Positions 45,375-57,112 of a stretch of 64,000 nt of DNA are shown here, piece by piece. Position 1 is the stretch's first letter. Every line of letters starts with the position of its first letter. This stretch comes from Caprella mutica. Lineage: Eukaryota; Arthropoda; Malacostraca; Amphipoda; Caprellidae. The translations under genes were made by a program, and so were the position numbers. The notes beneath the pieces are model-generated. The model had not been told where the DNA came from, did not search any database, and saw nothing but the letters and a program-made list of their open reading frames with translations. The stretch spans positions 124,001-188,000 of the forward strand of contig CANNZV010000331.1 of the NCBI GenBank assembly GCA_947561585.1. Direction: 5' to 3'.

Positions 45375-46466
45375 TAGAACGGTTCTAGGACAACTCGACA
45401 CTGGAAAATTTGCCACCGGACAACTCGCCGCGGAAAATTCGCCTTGTGGACTACTTCCTGCTAGGACAGGTTGCCACCAGGACAACTTGCTGCGTGATTT
45501 ATGTTTTACCGGCGTATTCATCATTTACATACATTTAAAATTATTATAAAATTTCAACAAGGATTTATTTTCATATGCTCAAGACTGACGTGAAAGAGTG
45601 ATTGACAAATTTCATTATATCAATATATATTATATCAATTTATTATTTTCTTTTTTGTCTTATTTCAAGCTGCAAATATATTAGAGCTATTAATTTAAAT
45701 TTAGTAGTGTTTAACGTCTATTTCGAAACGAAGGGCCTTGTCGTTGACGGCAAAAGTAAATTAAATACAAGGGACTGGAAGATGTCAGGAAACAAAGAGG
45801 ATCCTTGAATAAAGGCGCCAACCACCAGTCCTTGATAATGCTCATATATGGAGAAAAGCTACTTCGTGGATTTAATCACTTACCAAGGAATGAAATGAAA
45901 AGGGACACAAGCACCGGTGGCTGCACTTACAAATATGTATATGATGAAAATGAAGAGGTGATAGTAAATGTCACCTATTAGCCTACCTAACACAAACATC
46001 GAAGACCTCGTAGTTAAAGAATATTTTATTTGCACTGATGTACTAGCTTTAAACGGAAGTTTTTTTACAGGTCATTATAAGTATTTAGAAGACACCTGAG
46101 CTTGTTTTCTTTCCAATAGCAAATTACTTTTAGCAAAATGCTTTCAAACTTAAACGAAGAAAGTTTTATTGTTAATTTACAACATACACTATATTTATAA
46201 TAGTTTAGATTATATTTTTATTAAAAAAACATTTCTTTAATTTTTGAAATTGAAAAGAAAACATTTTCAAATAGGGCTAAGAAAATTGGATAATTATTTG
46301 ACAACACACAGTTTATATTTATAATATTTTTTATACATAAATGTTGTATACGGCGGTAAAACATAAATAACACGACGAGTTGTTCTGGCGGCAAATTGTC
46401 CTAGCAGCAAGTTGTCCTCGCGGCGAATTGTCCAGCGGCGAGTTGTCCGGCGGCAAGTTGTCCGGT
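45375..46466. mobile_element. Fold-back phrase element, GACAACTTGCCGCC type
   Basis: The left end (45375-45497) has about eight units such as GGACAACTCGCCGC and GGAAAATTCGCC. The right end (46370-46466) has the inverted phrases GGCGGCAAATTGTCC and GCGGCGAATTGTCC. Just inside each array the match continues as GTGATTTATGTTTTACCGGC and its inverted form near 46348-46375, so each arm is about 125-145 bp. The 0.85-kb interior carries a coding-like relic (45705-45981). The architecture is the same as at 31519-32688, with a different phrase. Confidence 0.87.
45705..45981 (+). pseudogene. Coding-like relic, copy 2 of 3
   Basis: Its first part matches 19970-20085 and 53470-53545. One frame reads FNVYFETKGLVVDGKSKLNT and stops at 45808; another takes over near 45760 with GLEDVRKQRGSLNKGANHQ and continues GEKLLRGFNHLPRNEM to a stop at 45979-45981. 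Agreement of NTRD, E-R and RGS with the 20-kb copy across a frameshift suggests a decayed gene. It sits inside a phrase fold-back element, so it may be the remains of that element's own protein. The family is not recognised. Confidence 0.45.
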
Positions 46467-47139
46467 TAGTGGTTAGAGTACATAATCTCCACCATCAAAG
46501 CATATCGTGTACGGTTTTCATTAGTTTAATCTTTCTATTAAAATTGAATTATCTCGTTCAAACGAAATATTCAACTGAATTAAATAATTGCAGCCTATTG
46601 AAAACACTAAAGATAATTTCTCATCTTATTAAACACAAGAGAACTGCAATTAACTATTCACATCCCAAAATGTCTACAAACAGTTTTTTTCACGAAATTT
46701 AATTAGATGTAAATACTACTAGAGGCTAGATTGGCAATTACCTTTGACAGTCTTGAATGAATTGCACACATTCCAATTTGATTTGGAAACAATTATCGAA
46801 ATGTTTTAAAAACCACATCGTAATTGGCGTACGTTTTAATTGAGATGAGTTTTGAAAACCGATTCAATGCTTTCGCTAATTATTAGAACTAATAATGTTG
46901 ACAGAATCAATACTAATTGCTTAAGTTAAAATTGAAGGAAAATATATAACACGTGATTGTAATACAACTCCATGTACTGGAATAATTTTGGAATGAACTT
47001 GGGTAAGACTTACTAAAGGTTTATTGTCTATTGATATCAGATTGTAAACATACAGTTAATAGTTTATTTAACCATTTTCAAGTATGAAAAGAGAAAACTG
47101 ATTCATTGACTATTACGCCTTCATACCAAGAAGCAATAA
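46467..47139. other. A+T-rich stretch, nothing recognised
   Basis: No gene or organised repeat is visible. Confidence 0.5.
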
Positions 47140-47346
47140 CAATGTTTCGAGGGGTAACTTTGTCCTATATTGTCAACATTGTAACGATATTTGAATAATG
47201 TTTACTCAATATCTGAGCAATAATGTAACGATTTCGAGTCAATGCTGTACCAGTGTTTCAATATATGGTCTTTATATTGTTGAAACATAGTCCCAATATT
47301 GTTACAGCATTTCCCACAACATTGGTATCCTAATAGTGCTGCAATA
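47140..47346. repeat. Phrase array, CAATATTGTTACAACATTG type
   Basis: Degenerate, partly palindromic words (TATTGTCAACATTGTAACG, CAATATTGTTACAGCATT, AACATTGG, CAATGCTG) recur for about 200 bp. The left edge AATGTTTCGAGGGGTAAC matches AATGTTTCTCGAGGCAAC at 61803, so the two loci are related. Confidence 0.5.
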
Positions 47347-48438
47347 CTGAGACAATGCTGCTCAAGATTTTTTAGTCTTTTTAGGACACGCGCTATTCAA
47401 AATGTGGCAGTCAAGAAGACTGTCATCGATAAATATTTTATAAAAATTCAGATGAAAGTAATCACGTTAATCTTAACATCTATGAAAATTACATGGGAAT
47501 ATTATATAGCTCATGTGTTCAGAACTTCATGAGAGGACTGTATAATAGAGACATTAATATGGCACTATAAAATATTCGTTTCGCTGTAGTAATGTAAGAA
47601 ATTAGATGAGAAAATGAACATGAATTTACTGAATACCATCACGAGAATAAAATACTCATTTGATTGAAACTATATTTCAGGATGCCTTATGAATTAATCA
47701 ACTATGATTTAACTATTCAAAAAGTGTTTTGATTATAATATCCATGAAAAAACATGTTTTTGTATAATAATTATCAGGGAGAGATAATCTATAAATCTGC
47801 ATGATCATGATAATATATTTATCTAGTTAGGACATATTTTGATCTTGAATGTAGCTTTGTGATTCAACTTATGAGTTTATATTGAGTTGAAGTGTAATAT
47901 AAATACACGTCATATTATCTAACTGAATTATGTTGAACATTGAGTGTACCAGATTCTTTTCGAAAAGAAATATTATTATTTGTAGAGTTTTCCTCCAGCA
48001 ATGATTTGAAAGAAACAACGCTATGCAGCTGGAATATTAATTAGGGATTATAGTTTTTCCAGACTTGAATCAAGAGATACGTACTGTTCAAATCATTCAA
48101 AACAAACCAATGTCATCCTACAATCATTTTAAACTACGATTATAGACCATGACTATATTTTCAACCATTTTTCGCCGAAATTCCACTATGAAGTAAATGA
48201 TATCAAAATGTGATGGAACACACTACTTCTGATTATTAAAATCTACGATATGCCGATATGAAATATAAATCCATATTCGATGGAACTCACTTTTGAAAAT
48301 GAAGTCTCGTTATATTCTTTATTAACTCTTAAAGCAAGAATTTGCAAAGGTTCTTCTTCTCTTTTGACTGAAATTATAACTTCTTATTTTTGGATCATAT
48401 AGGTGTCCCATTAAAATTTTCTCATCTTTCAAAAATAC
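47347..48438. other. A+T-rich stretch, nothing recognised
   Basis: No gene or organised repeat is visible. Confidence 0.5.
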
Positions 48439-48446
48439 ATTATTAC

Positions 48447-48609
48447 TAGAGTTGTGACAATATGCGTTTAAAATACTAGATATTAACAATATCATAGACG
48501 AAACGAAATAAAATGGTTTCAAATACCATATATTTCTGGTTTGAACGATTGAATCCGTCTATAATATTTTCAGGATCTATGATTTCAAACGCATAGTGTT
48601 ACAACCCTA
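48447..48609. mobile_element. hAT-like MITE, copy 2, intact duplication
   Basis: Flanked by a perfect 8-bp target duplication ATTATTAC (48439-48446 and 48610-48617). The ends TAGAGTTGTGACAATATGCG and CGCATAGTGTTACAACCCTA are inverted repeats of about 23 bp. An 8-bp duplication with TAG/CAG-starting short inverted repeats is the hAT superfamily signature. The length is 163 bp, with no coding capacity. The second copy is at 38260-38441. Confidence 0.92.
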
Positions 48610-48617
48610 ATTATTAC

Positions 48618-49957
48618 TATTGAATAACAAATATCAATAGTGATTCTTAATTATATCCCAACATTGTATTAGTTCTATTAATTTATTTTATAGTATAGTT
48701 GGGCATGCAATTAATAGAATTGGAAAATCTTCAATTATAATAAATTGAATTGAATAGTTCTGTATTCAGGCCTAGTTAATTAATGATGTGAAATGATGAA
48801 CCACTTTAATTAATGATATCAAGATTATTGCAAAATAATGAAATTAATTCTGTACCTATAATGAAATCTTTACTGAATATCAAATGATACAAAATTAATT
48901 CATATAATATTGACAGTAAACATATTTTAACTAAATAAAGTTAACAAATATAAACAATTCACAAAATACAATATAATGGGAAATAAGTGAAGGATATACC
49001 TACCATTTGAGGTTTAAAGAGACTAATCGTTAGGTCCTATGACCAGGTACAACCAATGCAATGAGGGAAGATCTTTTGAAGGTTAGATATTTGTTTACCA
49101 TATTTTTTCTGCAGTTATAACAATAGAGTTTAATATATTTTCTGAATTTTGAATTACTACAGAATTATTCTTAATAAATTAGGTACAGTGATAAGTATTT
49201 TAAGGAACAACTGTTCAAGTTTTGGTTAGGCACATCCACAAACAAAATTATATCTAAAAAAGTCTCGCATGAATTAAGGTTATTTCTCATTTCCCCCGAG
49301 AGTGAATTGTTTTTTTATCAAATTGCAATTCAAATGGATATTTGCATTCTATCCACGTCAGTCTATTCCAACTGGAATTGACTGCATTTCAAAATTCTGA
49401 AAATTAAAATCAATACAATTTGGGTCCAAATTATTGCCCTTTGAAATCTTTGGTAACTCAACAAAATTGTATAAATCAATTTCAGTATAAAATAGTATCT
49501 AATTATGTAGCCAGTACACACACTACACAATGTCTCATAATTTTTGACATTTAAAATGTGTATTTAACATTCATTGGTAGTATAACAAATTTAAATAGTG
49601 AAATAGTTAGAAAGAAAATCTATATTATTATATAACTCAGTTAACGTTGTTCTATTTCTTTGCACACTAAAGAAATATTATTAGGAATATATAAGCTTAA
49701 TTTTCCATGTACTCCAATGGAACTAATTGGAAGGCTCAAGAGGTACCATAACCCTAGATACAATCAGACTATAAATTTATCGCGCAAACTCTAATAAATA
49801 AAGATAAATTATTTAATTACGAAATAATATATTTTGCTTATTCAAGTCATTAAGCACTTTATTAGATTTCGCAAGAAATATTTTTGGAAATTCTTCAAGT
49901 TCTTCCAGTCAATAATTACCAAGTGAGTGGAAATGTAATTGAATTTGAGTGGAAAAG
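48618..49957. other. A+T-rich stretch, nothing recognised
   Basis: No gene or organised repeat is visible. Confidence 0.5.
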
Positions 49958-50160
49958 AAAAAAAAGGAGTTGGGAGGGAAAGAAGTAAAAGGAGTTGGGA
50001 GGGAAAGAAGTAAAAGGAGTTGAAAGGAAAAGAAGAAAAAGGAATTGGGAAGAAAAGGAGTTGAAAGGAAAAGAAGAAAAAGGAGTCGGGAGGAAAAGAA
50101 GAAGAAAGGAATTGGGAAGAAAAAAAGAAAAAAAGAGTTTGGAGGGAAAGAAGCAAAATA
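49958..50160. repeat. Purine-only minisatellite, 25-bp unit
   Basis: About eight units (starts 49966, 49991, 50016, 50041, 50057, 50082, 50108, 50134) of GGAGTTGGGAGGGAAAGAAG and AAAAA. One strand is almost all A and G for 200 bp, broken only by the TT of each unit. Frames on both strands (Lys/Glu/Gly-rich on plus, Phe/Ser-rich on minus) are by-products. Confidence 0.95.
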
Positions 50161-51547
50161 TGATTTTGGAGGAGCTGATCATGGAAATGGCAACTCTAAA
50201 GTAATTTTGAATTTAATTTATTAACAATTAGTGGATTGAAGAATTGATACGATTGTAAATTAGTGATACAATGTAATTTATTAATCACTGTTTAATTTAA
50301 ATTCAGGCATATTCTCCATCAAGTTGAAAATGAATGTACAAACAGATAAGTACAGCAATAGTATAATTGTAATAATTAAATTTGTGTTCGTTATCAAATC
50401 CATTGATAAGGCTGCTATCTTATTCAAGTAATTTATATTCTACAAGAATATTGCAGGCTTTACTTTATTTACACGACATCAAATAGAACTGCACTGCCAG
50501 ACTATATTTTTCACTGAAGTCACGTTCAACTCATCTTATTATTATCAAACTTTGTGTAAAAAGTACCAGGGTTACATTCTGAACGCCAGATGGAAACTCT
50601 ATCGACCTATTCATTATATTATATATTTTACTCTTTAAAAACTGGATGAGAGAGAAATCAGAAAGAAAATGGGAAATGCCGTCGTAGAGTACGTACTGTA
50701 TATGGATCTTTTAGTCATTGGTGGACCAATTACACTTCTTTTCTGTAGATGAAAATATTTGGTTTAAAAACCTAAGATTAGAGTTATGAATGATTATACT
50801 GTCTTTGGTGGTTGATTATTATGCAATTAGTGATTTTAAACGTTATTCATTCATACCTTTCCCCTTCATGTAATTATACAAGATAAATGATAACCTTTTC
50901 AATTCAGAGGTCACGTTTAATATTTTCTTAGCGCTGATCTTTGGCCCCTTGCTAGAATATTGTTTATTTGAGGCCTAATTATTAATTAAATCAAACATTC
51001 AGCTAATATATGTACATTCTAAATTATTGAATATCATTGTCCGTGACTTGAAATATACACTCAAAACTTCATCTGTAATGAGTGTTTCAGTTTACTAATT
51101 TCACAATTCCAAAAATAGACTTATTTTTAATTAAGAAAACTATATCTGGTATTCATTAATATCGATAAATTTCATCAATAACATAATAAATAGTGAACTT
51201 ATTAATATATATATTAATATTCACTAAATGCCTCTTAATCAACATTTCACGAATTGTAATTTTCTGTTAACCTTCAAACAAAGTTTCGCATGATTCCATG
51301 ATTTGGAATTTAGTTCATTCTTCATAGCAAATCGTTTGAATTTTGAGAATGGGAACATTCCGAACGATTCCAGCCATTAAAGAGGGAATGTTAATTCGGT
51401 GCACTAACTTCTGACAGTTGGACTCTGATGGTGATTCACGTGAAACTATTTGAAGATACTTCGGTAGAACAATATATCATGTATAAATATTGACAATGGA
51501 AGATAGGAAATAGTGATTTGAAGGCCCTTCTCTTTAATTAAACGTTC
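50161..51547. other. A+T-rich stretch, nothing supported
   Basis: A plus segment near 50650-50750 reads ERNQKENGKCRRRVRTVYGS before a stop, without clear splice sites. Nothing else is visible. Confidence 0.45.
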
Positions 51548-52012
51548 AAAAGATTGGAGAAAGTAAAGATAACGCACCAGAAATGGACCAAGTAAAGTTA
51601 CCGGACTAGAAATGAAGCTGGTAATGATATCGGACCAGAAATTAAGCTAGTAAAGTTAATGGATCACAAAACTTTTTTTAGTTTTAAAAAATATTTGCTT
51701 CAGTATTTTATAAATATACAACTGTATATATGATAATATTAATAATTATACTTTTTTTTAAATATTTTTAATTGAAAGAATTGATAAATAACGTGATTCA
51801 TTTTGAAATTATGAAGAACGAGTAGTTAAAAGATGAGAAAAATGTGGTATCTATGATTCCAAAATTATAGTCTTATTTAAATTATTGGTCAAATATTTAA
51901 TAATTTAACCAAGTAAAGAAAACGGACCAAAATTGAAGTTAGTAAACATAACGGAGAAGAATTTAACCTAGTAAAGTTAACGGACTGTGGTCCTCTGTCT
52001 TTACTTGCTCCA
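51548..52012. mobile_element. Phrase element, 29-bp AGTAAAGTTAACGGACC unit
   Basis: The left block (51562-51666) has four units of AGTAAAGTTACCGGACTAGA plus AATGAAGCT; the right block (51909-51988) has three more in the same orientation. The extreme ends are inverted: TTGGAGAAAGTAAAGATA near 51555 and GTCTTTACTTGCTCCAAAAG ending at 52014. About 240 A+T-rich bases lie between the blocks. It combines direct internal phrases with inverted outer ends. Confidence 0.8.
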
Positions 52013-52663
52013 AAAGATTATACTCATGAGAAAATAATATATTCCGATACTTTTCTGCATACTTCTGTCTTAAATTTTCAACTATATAATCAGAATTCCC
52101 ATAAAATATTTCAAATTTTCATTATAGTTAAAATTTTTGTTTAATATTTACAGAATTTTTTTGAGTAATTAACAAAATGAAAAAATATTAAAATTATATA
52201 CTAAATATATTACAAAATACATTTCTAAATTCCTTTAATATTACACAATTTTCAACTTAGAAAAACCTAATAAACAGTGAAGTTGAATTTGGTAATATTC
52301 ATTTCTTTGTTTGCCCTTGTGTATAATTTCTAGATCCCTGGTTCATGATTTTCGCCCCCCCCCCCCCAAGATATAAAAATAACTAAAAAAACGTATTATA
52401 ATTAAAAGTCGCAAAACTCTATATTCTTATAGTTAAAAATAGCTATATAATATCGAAAGATAACAATCGATTAATTCTAGTAACCTAGCCGCTGGCGCAC
52501 CAGTCGTCGAAGAAAATAATAATAACATTAATTTTATACCGATTTGGAAGCGGTCTTATCATGACATTTTTTTTCACATAATTAGACAAAAGCTAAAGTG
52601 TTAAATTGTAAAATACTCATATTTTGAGCATTTATTCAAATACATTAGTAGTATATCGGTACA
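52013..52663. other. A+T-rich stretch, nothing recognised
   Basis: A run of about 14 C is at 52356. No gene is visible. Confidence 0.5.
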
Positions 52664-52722
52664 CGGAAAACTGCTAGGCGGAAAACTGCCAGGCGGAAAA
52701 CTGCCAGGCGGAAAACTGCCAG
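52664..52722. repeat. Phrase array, CGGAAAACTGCCAGG, 4 units
   Basis: Four 15-bp units, the last three identical. GGCGG...CTGCC within the unit makes each one weakly palindromic. About 750 bp downstream lies a segment homologous to the interior of the fold-back element at 45375-46466, so this may be one end of a related element whose other array is lost or beyond the LINE-bearing MITE. Confidence 0.93.
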
Positions 52723-53469
52723 TCATTTAATGGCAATTTAAAGACTTTAGTCAATAATTATATTTTAATTTATAAAAATGTTGTTCGCCCAACGTTAAGG
52801 AGGTAAGGAACATTCATTTTTACTTAGTATACAAAACAAAAATAATAGTTAAATGTAGACAATTTATTAGAAAAATATGTAAATATATAAATATTAAAGA
52901 TATAAATGAAATATTATATAAAAATTAAAAACTGAAATATTTCTTAGAAAAGGTTTAAAATACTAAGAGAAGAAACAAAGAAATATTAGTATTAGGGACA
53001 GAGAACAATTTCTTTGTTTACACAACGCATCTTCAAATTATCAGTTCATAACGCGCTAAATGTCTAATTTTTTTTTTAATAATTTGAGAATTGAACAAGC
53101 TTTCAAGCTTAATATTCGCTTGTACTCATTATAAAAGAATTTCGATATATGTTTGTGAAATATTTAGAATTTGCAACACAACATCTATGATTATTAAACT
53201 GCTATTACCTGCAAATAGTACCTGAATCTCTGACAATTTCACTCGATCGAATTGGATTGTATATTTATTAATAATACTTGTTACATATAAAGGAATATTG
53301 TAAAAATGAAGGAGTTGTGCTATTGACATGGAGAATATAAATGTAAATATAATAAATATTGAACATACATACATATATGTTGATTCAACATACGCTTAAT
53401 TTATTGTATAATTTAAGATTAATTAATTATAAGAATATCTAATTAGCTATTAATCACAAATCAGTAAGC
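52723..53469. other. A+T-rich stretch, nothing recognised
   Basis: The minus frame at 53129-53374 is hydrophobic but has no support. Confidence 0.45.
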
Positions 53470-53545
53470 GGGGTTTAACGTTTGCTTTTGAACCGAAGGT
53501 TATATTGCTGACATTAATAAAGGAAATTAAAAACAAGGGACTTTG
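53470..53545 (+). repeat. Coding-like dispersed segment, copy 3 of 3
   Basis: GGGTTTAACGTTTGCTTTTG, ACCGAAGGTTATATTGCTGA and AAATTAAAAACAAGGGACTT align with 45705-45780 and, at both ends, with 19970-20034. Translation gives GFNVCF, a stop, TEGYIAD and, after a shift, KLKTRDF. It is more decayed than the other copies. Confidence 0.5.
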
Positions 53546-54013
53546 TACGTAACTTAACATGTTTTTTTAAAATTTACATGGCATAGCAAATAAGTATAAA
53601 ATGGTAATTGTTACTTCCTTATGTGTACTGAAGTTTGGTATACTGTGTGTTTAATAAGGTAGCTTTGTTGAAATATAATTTTTATTTGAATATTAAGTAA
53701 TCCAATATCTATATTTTATTACTGTAAAAATGAATATCCCCTTAACCACTTAACGAAGGGCTGACGCCGTTTTTTTAATTAAAATGTTCTTTAAATGTGT
53801 TTATAACTAAATAATAAAAGTGAAAAATACATAAATTAAAATATTTACGTATCGGCGTAAATCACGTAAATTATTATATTAATCGTACTCTGGTGACGTG
53901 TGGCAGCGTAGAAATGTAGTTTGCTCTGCCTAAAAACACACATCTGTCTATGTTTTCATGTAGTACACACACATGCGCGAGTTGTGATTGGGCCACACTC
54001 CACCCTATCACAG

Positions 54014-55637
54014 CTCTGACATCGTCGCCGAACTCAACAGTTATTTCGTCAGTGTCTTCACCAGGGAGGATGCGCTTGGCACCCCTGACCCCGTAGTCTA
54101 CTACGAGGGACGAATGCCACTGACTGAGATTGTTTGTACTGTTGAGGAGGTAGTGGACAAACTTGGCAAGCTGGACCCTAACAAGGCAGCTGGTCCTGAT
54201 GGATTCTTACCGACAGTGATGAAGAACGTGAAGGATGGTTTGGCGGCACATCTGCAACAGATCTTCAATGTCTCTTTGGAGTCGGGCGAGGTCGCCGACG
54301 ACATGAGGATCGCGGATGTGACCCCAATCTTCAAGACAGGTGAGACCACTAGCAGTAGTAACTACAGACCGATTAGTTTAACATCGGTTCCTGGAAAGCT
54401 GCTAGAATCCATCATCAAGGATAGGATTGTGGATCACCTGGAAGAACACCAGCTCATAGGAAAGAGTCAGCATGGCTTTCTTCGCGGGAAGTCATGCCTG
54501 ACAAACTTACTAGAGTTCTTCTACTACGTTCTTCAGGAGCATGACAAATCCAAAGCTGTTGACATCGTCTACCTTGATTTCAAGAAGGCATTTGACAAGG
54601 TACCTCACAAGAGGTTAATGGCGAAAATAGCAGCTATTGGTGTGGGTGGTCGAGTTCTACAATGGATCAGGTCATGGCTAAATAACAGACGACAAAGAGT
54701 GGTGGTCAATGGCGTGGCCTCTGTGTGGAGCTCCGTAACCAGCGGGGTTCCCCAGGGCTCAGTCCTTGGTCCTCTGCTCTTTATTATTTACATAAATGAC
54801 CTTGACGTAGGACTCGTCAGTAGGGTATCCAAGTTTGCTGATGACACAAAGATTGGCATCAACGCTGCAAGTCCAGAGGCCATCGGACAACTCCAACTTG
54901 ATCTTTTCAAGATCGGAGAATGATCGGAAAAGTGGCAGATGCCCTTCAATGTGGACATGTGTAGAGTACTTCATGCTGGTCGTAGGAACGCTGAAGCTTT
55001 CTACACGCTACTTGGAGCCCAAATAGGACCCACTGATGTACAGAAGGATCTTGGAGTTATGATCACCAGGGATCTCAAGTTCTCTCGACAGTGCCTGGAA
55101 GCTGAGAAGAGAGCAAACAAGATCCTAGGGTATATCAAGAGGCAATTCAGATACAGAAACAGAGAGACAGTCCTCACCCTGTACAACTCTCTTGTAAGAC
55201 CTCTTTTGGAGTTTGCGGTCCAGTTCTGGTCACCGACGTTGCGAGCAGATGTCCAGCGGTTGGAACGGGTGCAAGCGAGGGCGACTAAACTTGTACCTGA
55301 AATCCGATCCAAGGGATACGCACGTCGGTTAGAAGACCTGGGCCTCTTAACGCTTGAGCAGCGACGTTTGAGGGGTCAACTCATTGAGACTTTTAAGATC
55401 CTTCGAGGGATAAGTCGAGTTGATCCCGAAGACTACTTTTCGCTGTGTGTGAACCCCACCCGCAACCACGGGTGGAAGGTGGTTCCGCCTCGGTTCACCA
55501 CTGCTCAGCTGGAGAACTTCATGCTGGTAAAGATCTGTAATGTCTGGAACAGACTGCCAGAAAATGTTGTCAGCAGCCTGACTGTTGACACATTCAAAAG
55601 GCGACTTGACAGGATACTCAGTGAGCTGGCTTACTGA
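54014..55637 (+). pseudogene. LINE reverse transcriptase, one nonsense codon
   Basis: One frame spans the region with a single TGA (54921-54923) where a Trp is expected (KIGE-stop-SEKWQM; relatives have WSEKW). Recognisable blocks in order: AAGPDGFLPTVMK (about 54190), NYRPISLTSVPGKLLE, SQHGFLRGKSCLTNL, YLDFKKAFDKVPHKRL with the first catalytic Asp, SGVPQGSVLGPLLFIIYIND, and KFADDTKIG with the catalytic Asp pair at 54834-54845. After the stop come KDLGVMI, the YNSLVRPLLEFAVQFWSP block, RVQARATKLVPEIRSKGYAR and a C-terminus ending SELAY with TGA at 55635. The first readable residues (SDIVAELNSYFVSVF) lie between endonuclease and RT, so the endonuclease is missing. The 310 codons before the stop and 237 after it are free of frameshifts. 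Confidence 0.95.
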
Positions 55638-56117
55638 GCTGTCAAGCGCCTCCATGACTTGACCTCGGAGTTGAGATGAGAGTCTTAGCTATCTTTTCTG
55701 ATAGCACTCTTACTTCAACTCCAACCAACCAACTAAGAGAAAACCTGGCGCCTTTCCGTGGCTAGAGAGATCAGGTCACACCCTGCGTTCTGTCACCGTC
55801 TCAGGGACTGCCTTTGGGCGGCCCCTGTGAAGGTGGCAGTGATTGGCGGGTTTGACTGACCAAGTCCAGGATAAAACTTGGAGCTAATGATTGTACCCAA
55901 ACTTTGCTCCTACGCCTGATGGAGGTTCTTTCTTTGTCAGGTTTAGGAGTACGGTTTGGAGTGCTTAGGTTCCAAGTGGGAAGTGATGGAGAGAGATTCA
56001 CCTTGCTCCGTTGTTAACCCAACGTCGAGCGCACAGCTGGCTGTGCACAGGGGCCATCCTTGGATGGGCATATTGTGCCTTTTGATGGTCCCTTTATCCT
56101 TGTGACTCCTTGTGACT
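54014..56117 (+). mobile_element. CR1-like LINE, 5'-truncated
   Basis: The LINE interrupts the MITE right after CACAGCTCT. Its 5' end is truncated inside the linker between endonuclease and reverse transcriptase. A GC-rich 3'UTR (55638-56097) ends in two copies of CCTTGTGACT (56098-56117), the short terminal repeat pattern typical of CR1-type elements instead of a poly(A) tail. G+C is about 50% against about 30% around it. The MITE was present first. Confidence 0.93.
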
Positions 56118-56452
56118 CTGTTGCAAATGTCTTATATACCTATTTATTTATTTCACCTAATACATTCAATATTTTCACTTCAAATTTGGAGCACACTAGT
56201 TTAGTATATATACTAACAACTTGTAAAAAATGCAGTACCATAGGCTTATAAATAACACATGTGTTTTTTTAAACATAGTCAAACCTTCTCGTTCATTCTG
56301 ATAGTCAAGCTCATTAAGCCGATTAGGGCTAAAGGTGAGTTATATAGAAAGGAAAAACTACACACTCATGTTAGAAAATCTCGAATAGAAATTGTAAACC
56401 GGTGGCGAATTATCCAGGTACAAATTTTCCTCATGATATCTATCCAATTAGT

Positions 56453-57112
56453 TCAATTCTATGAATTCTATTCCATGAGTTCTATCATATGAATTTTATT
56501 CCATGAGTAATATCCCATAAGTTCTATCATATGAGTTTTATCCCATGAGTTTTATCCTATAAGTTTTATACCACGAGCTCTATCCCATGTGTTCTATCCC
56601 ATGAGCTCTATCCCATGAGTTCTATCCATGAGTTCAATCCCATGAGTTCTATTCAATGAGTTATCCCATGAGTTCTATCCCATGAGTACTATCCCATGAG
56701 TTCTATCCCATGAGTACTATCCCATGAGTTCTATCCCATGAGCTCTATCCCATGAGTTTTATCCCATGAGTTCTATCTCATGTGTTTTATCCCATGAGCT
56801 CTATCCCATGAGTTCAATCCCATGAATTCTATCCCATGAGTACTATCCCATGAGCTCTATCCCATGAGCTGTATCCCATGAGTTCTATCCCATGAGTTCT
56901 ATCCCATGAACTCTATCCCATGAGTTTTATCCCATGAGTTCAATCCTATGAATTCTATCCCATGAGTACTATCCCATGAGTTCTATCCCATGAGTTCTAT
57001 CACATGAGTACTATCCCATGAGTTCTATCCCATGAGTTCTATCCCATGAGTACTATCCCATGAGTATTATCCCATGAGTTCTATCACATGGGTTCTATCC
57101 CATGAGTTTTAT
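56453..57112. repeat. Minisatellite, 15-bp unit, about 43 copies
   Basis: Array of TTCTATCCCATGAGT with frequent single-base variants (TACTATCCCATGAGT, CTCTATCCCATGAGC). Higher-order blocks combining the TTC, TAC and CTC variants recur. It starts about 120 bp right of MITE copy D. The frame at 57074-57340 enters from the repeat and has no support. Confidence 0.98.

Larger units (their letters stand above)
53742..56334 (+). mobile_element. piggyBac-like MITE copy D, split by a LINE
   Basis: The left part (about 53742-54013) shares TTTACGTATCGGCGTAAAT, GGTGACGTGTGGCAGCGTAG and ACACTCCACCCTATCACAG with copies B and C, and TTAACC at its start fits a decayed terminus. The right part (56118-56334) shares AAATGTCTTATATACCTATT, TAGTTTAGTATATATACT and GGCTTATAAATAA, ending in a decayed AGGGCTAAA. 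Between them lies the LINE. The left terminus alignment is approximate. Confidence 0.68.

Noticed and set aside
45705..45981. Possible FLYWCH zinc-finger relic suggested by VVDGKSKLNTRDW
   Set aside because: The other two copies of the segment do not keep the Trp and Cys positions, and no His pair is placed correctly, so the likeness is probably chance.
53988..54013. Start of the LINE frame at 53988 with an initiator
   Set aside because: The first 26 bases belong to the interrupted MITE and the codon is TTG; the LINE is 5'-truncated and has no start here.
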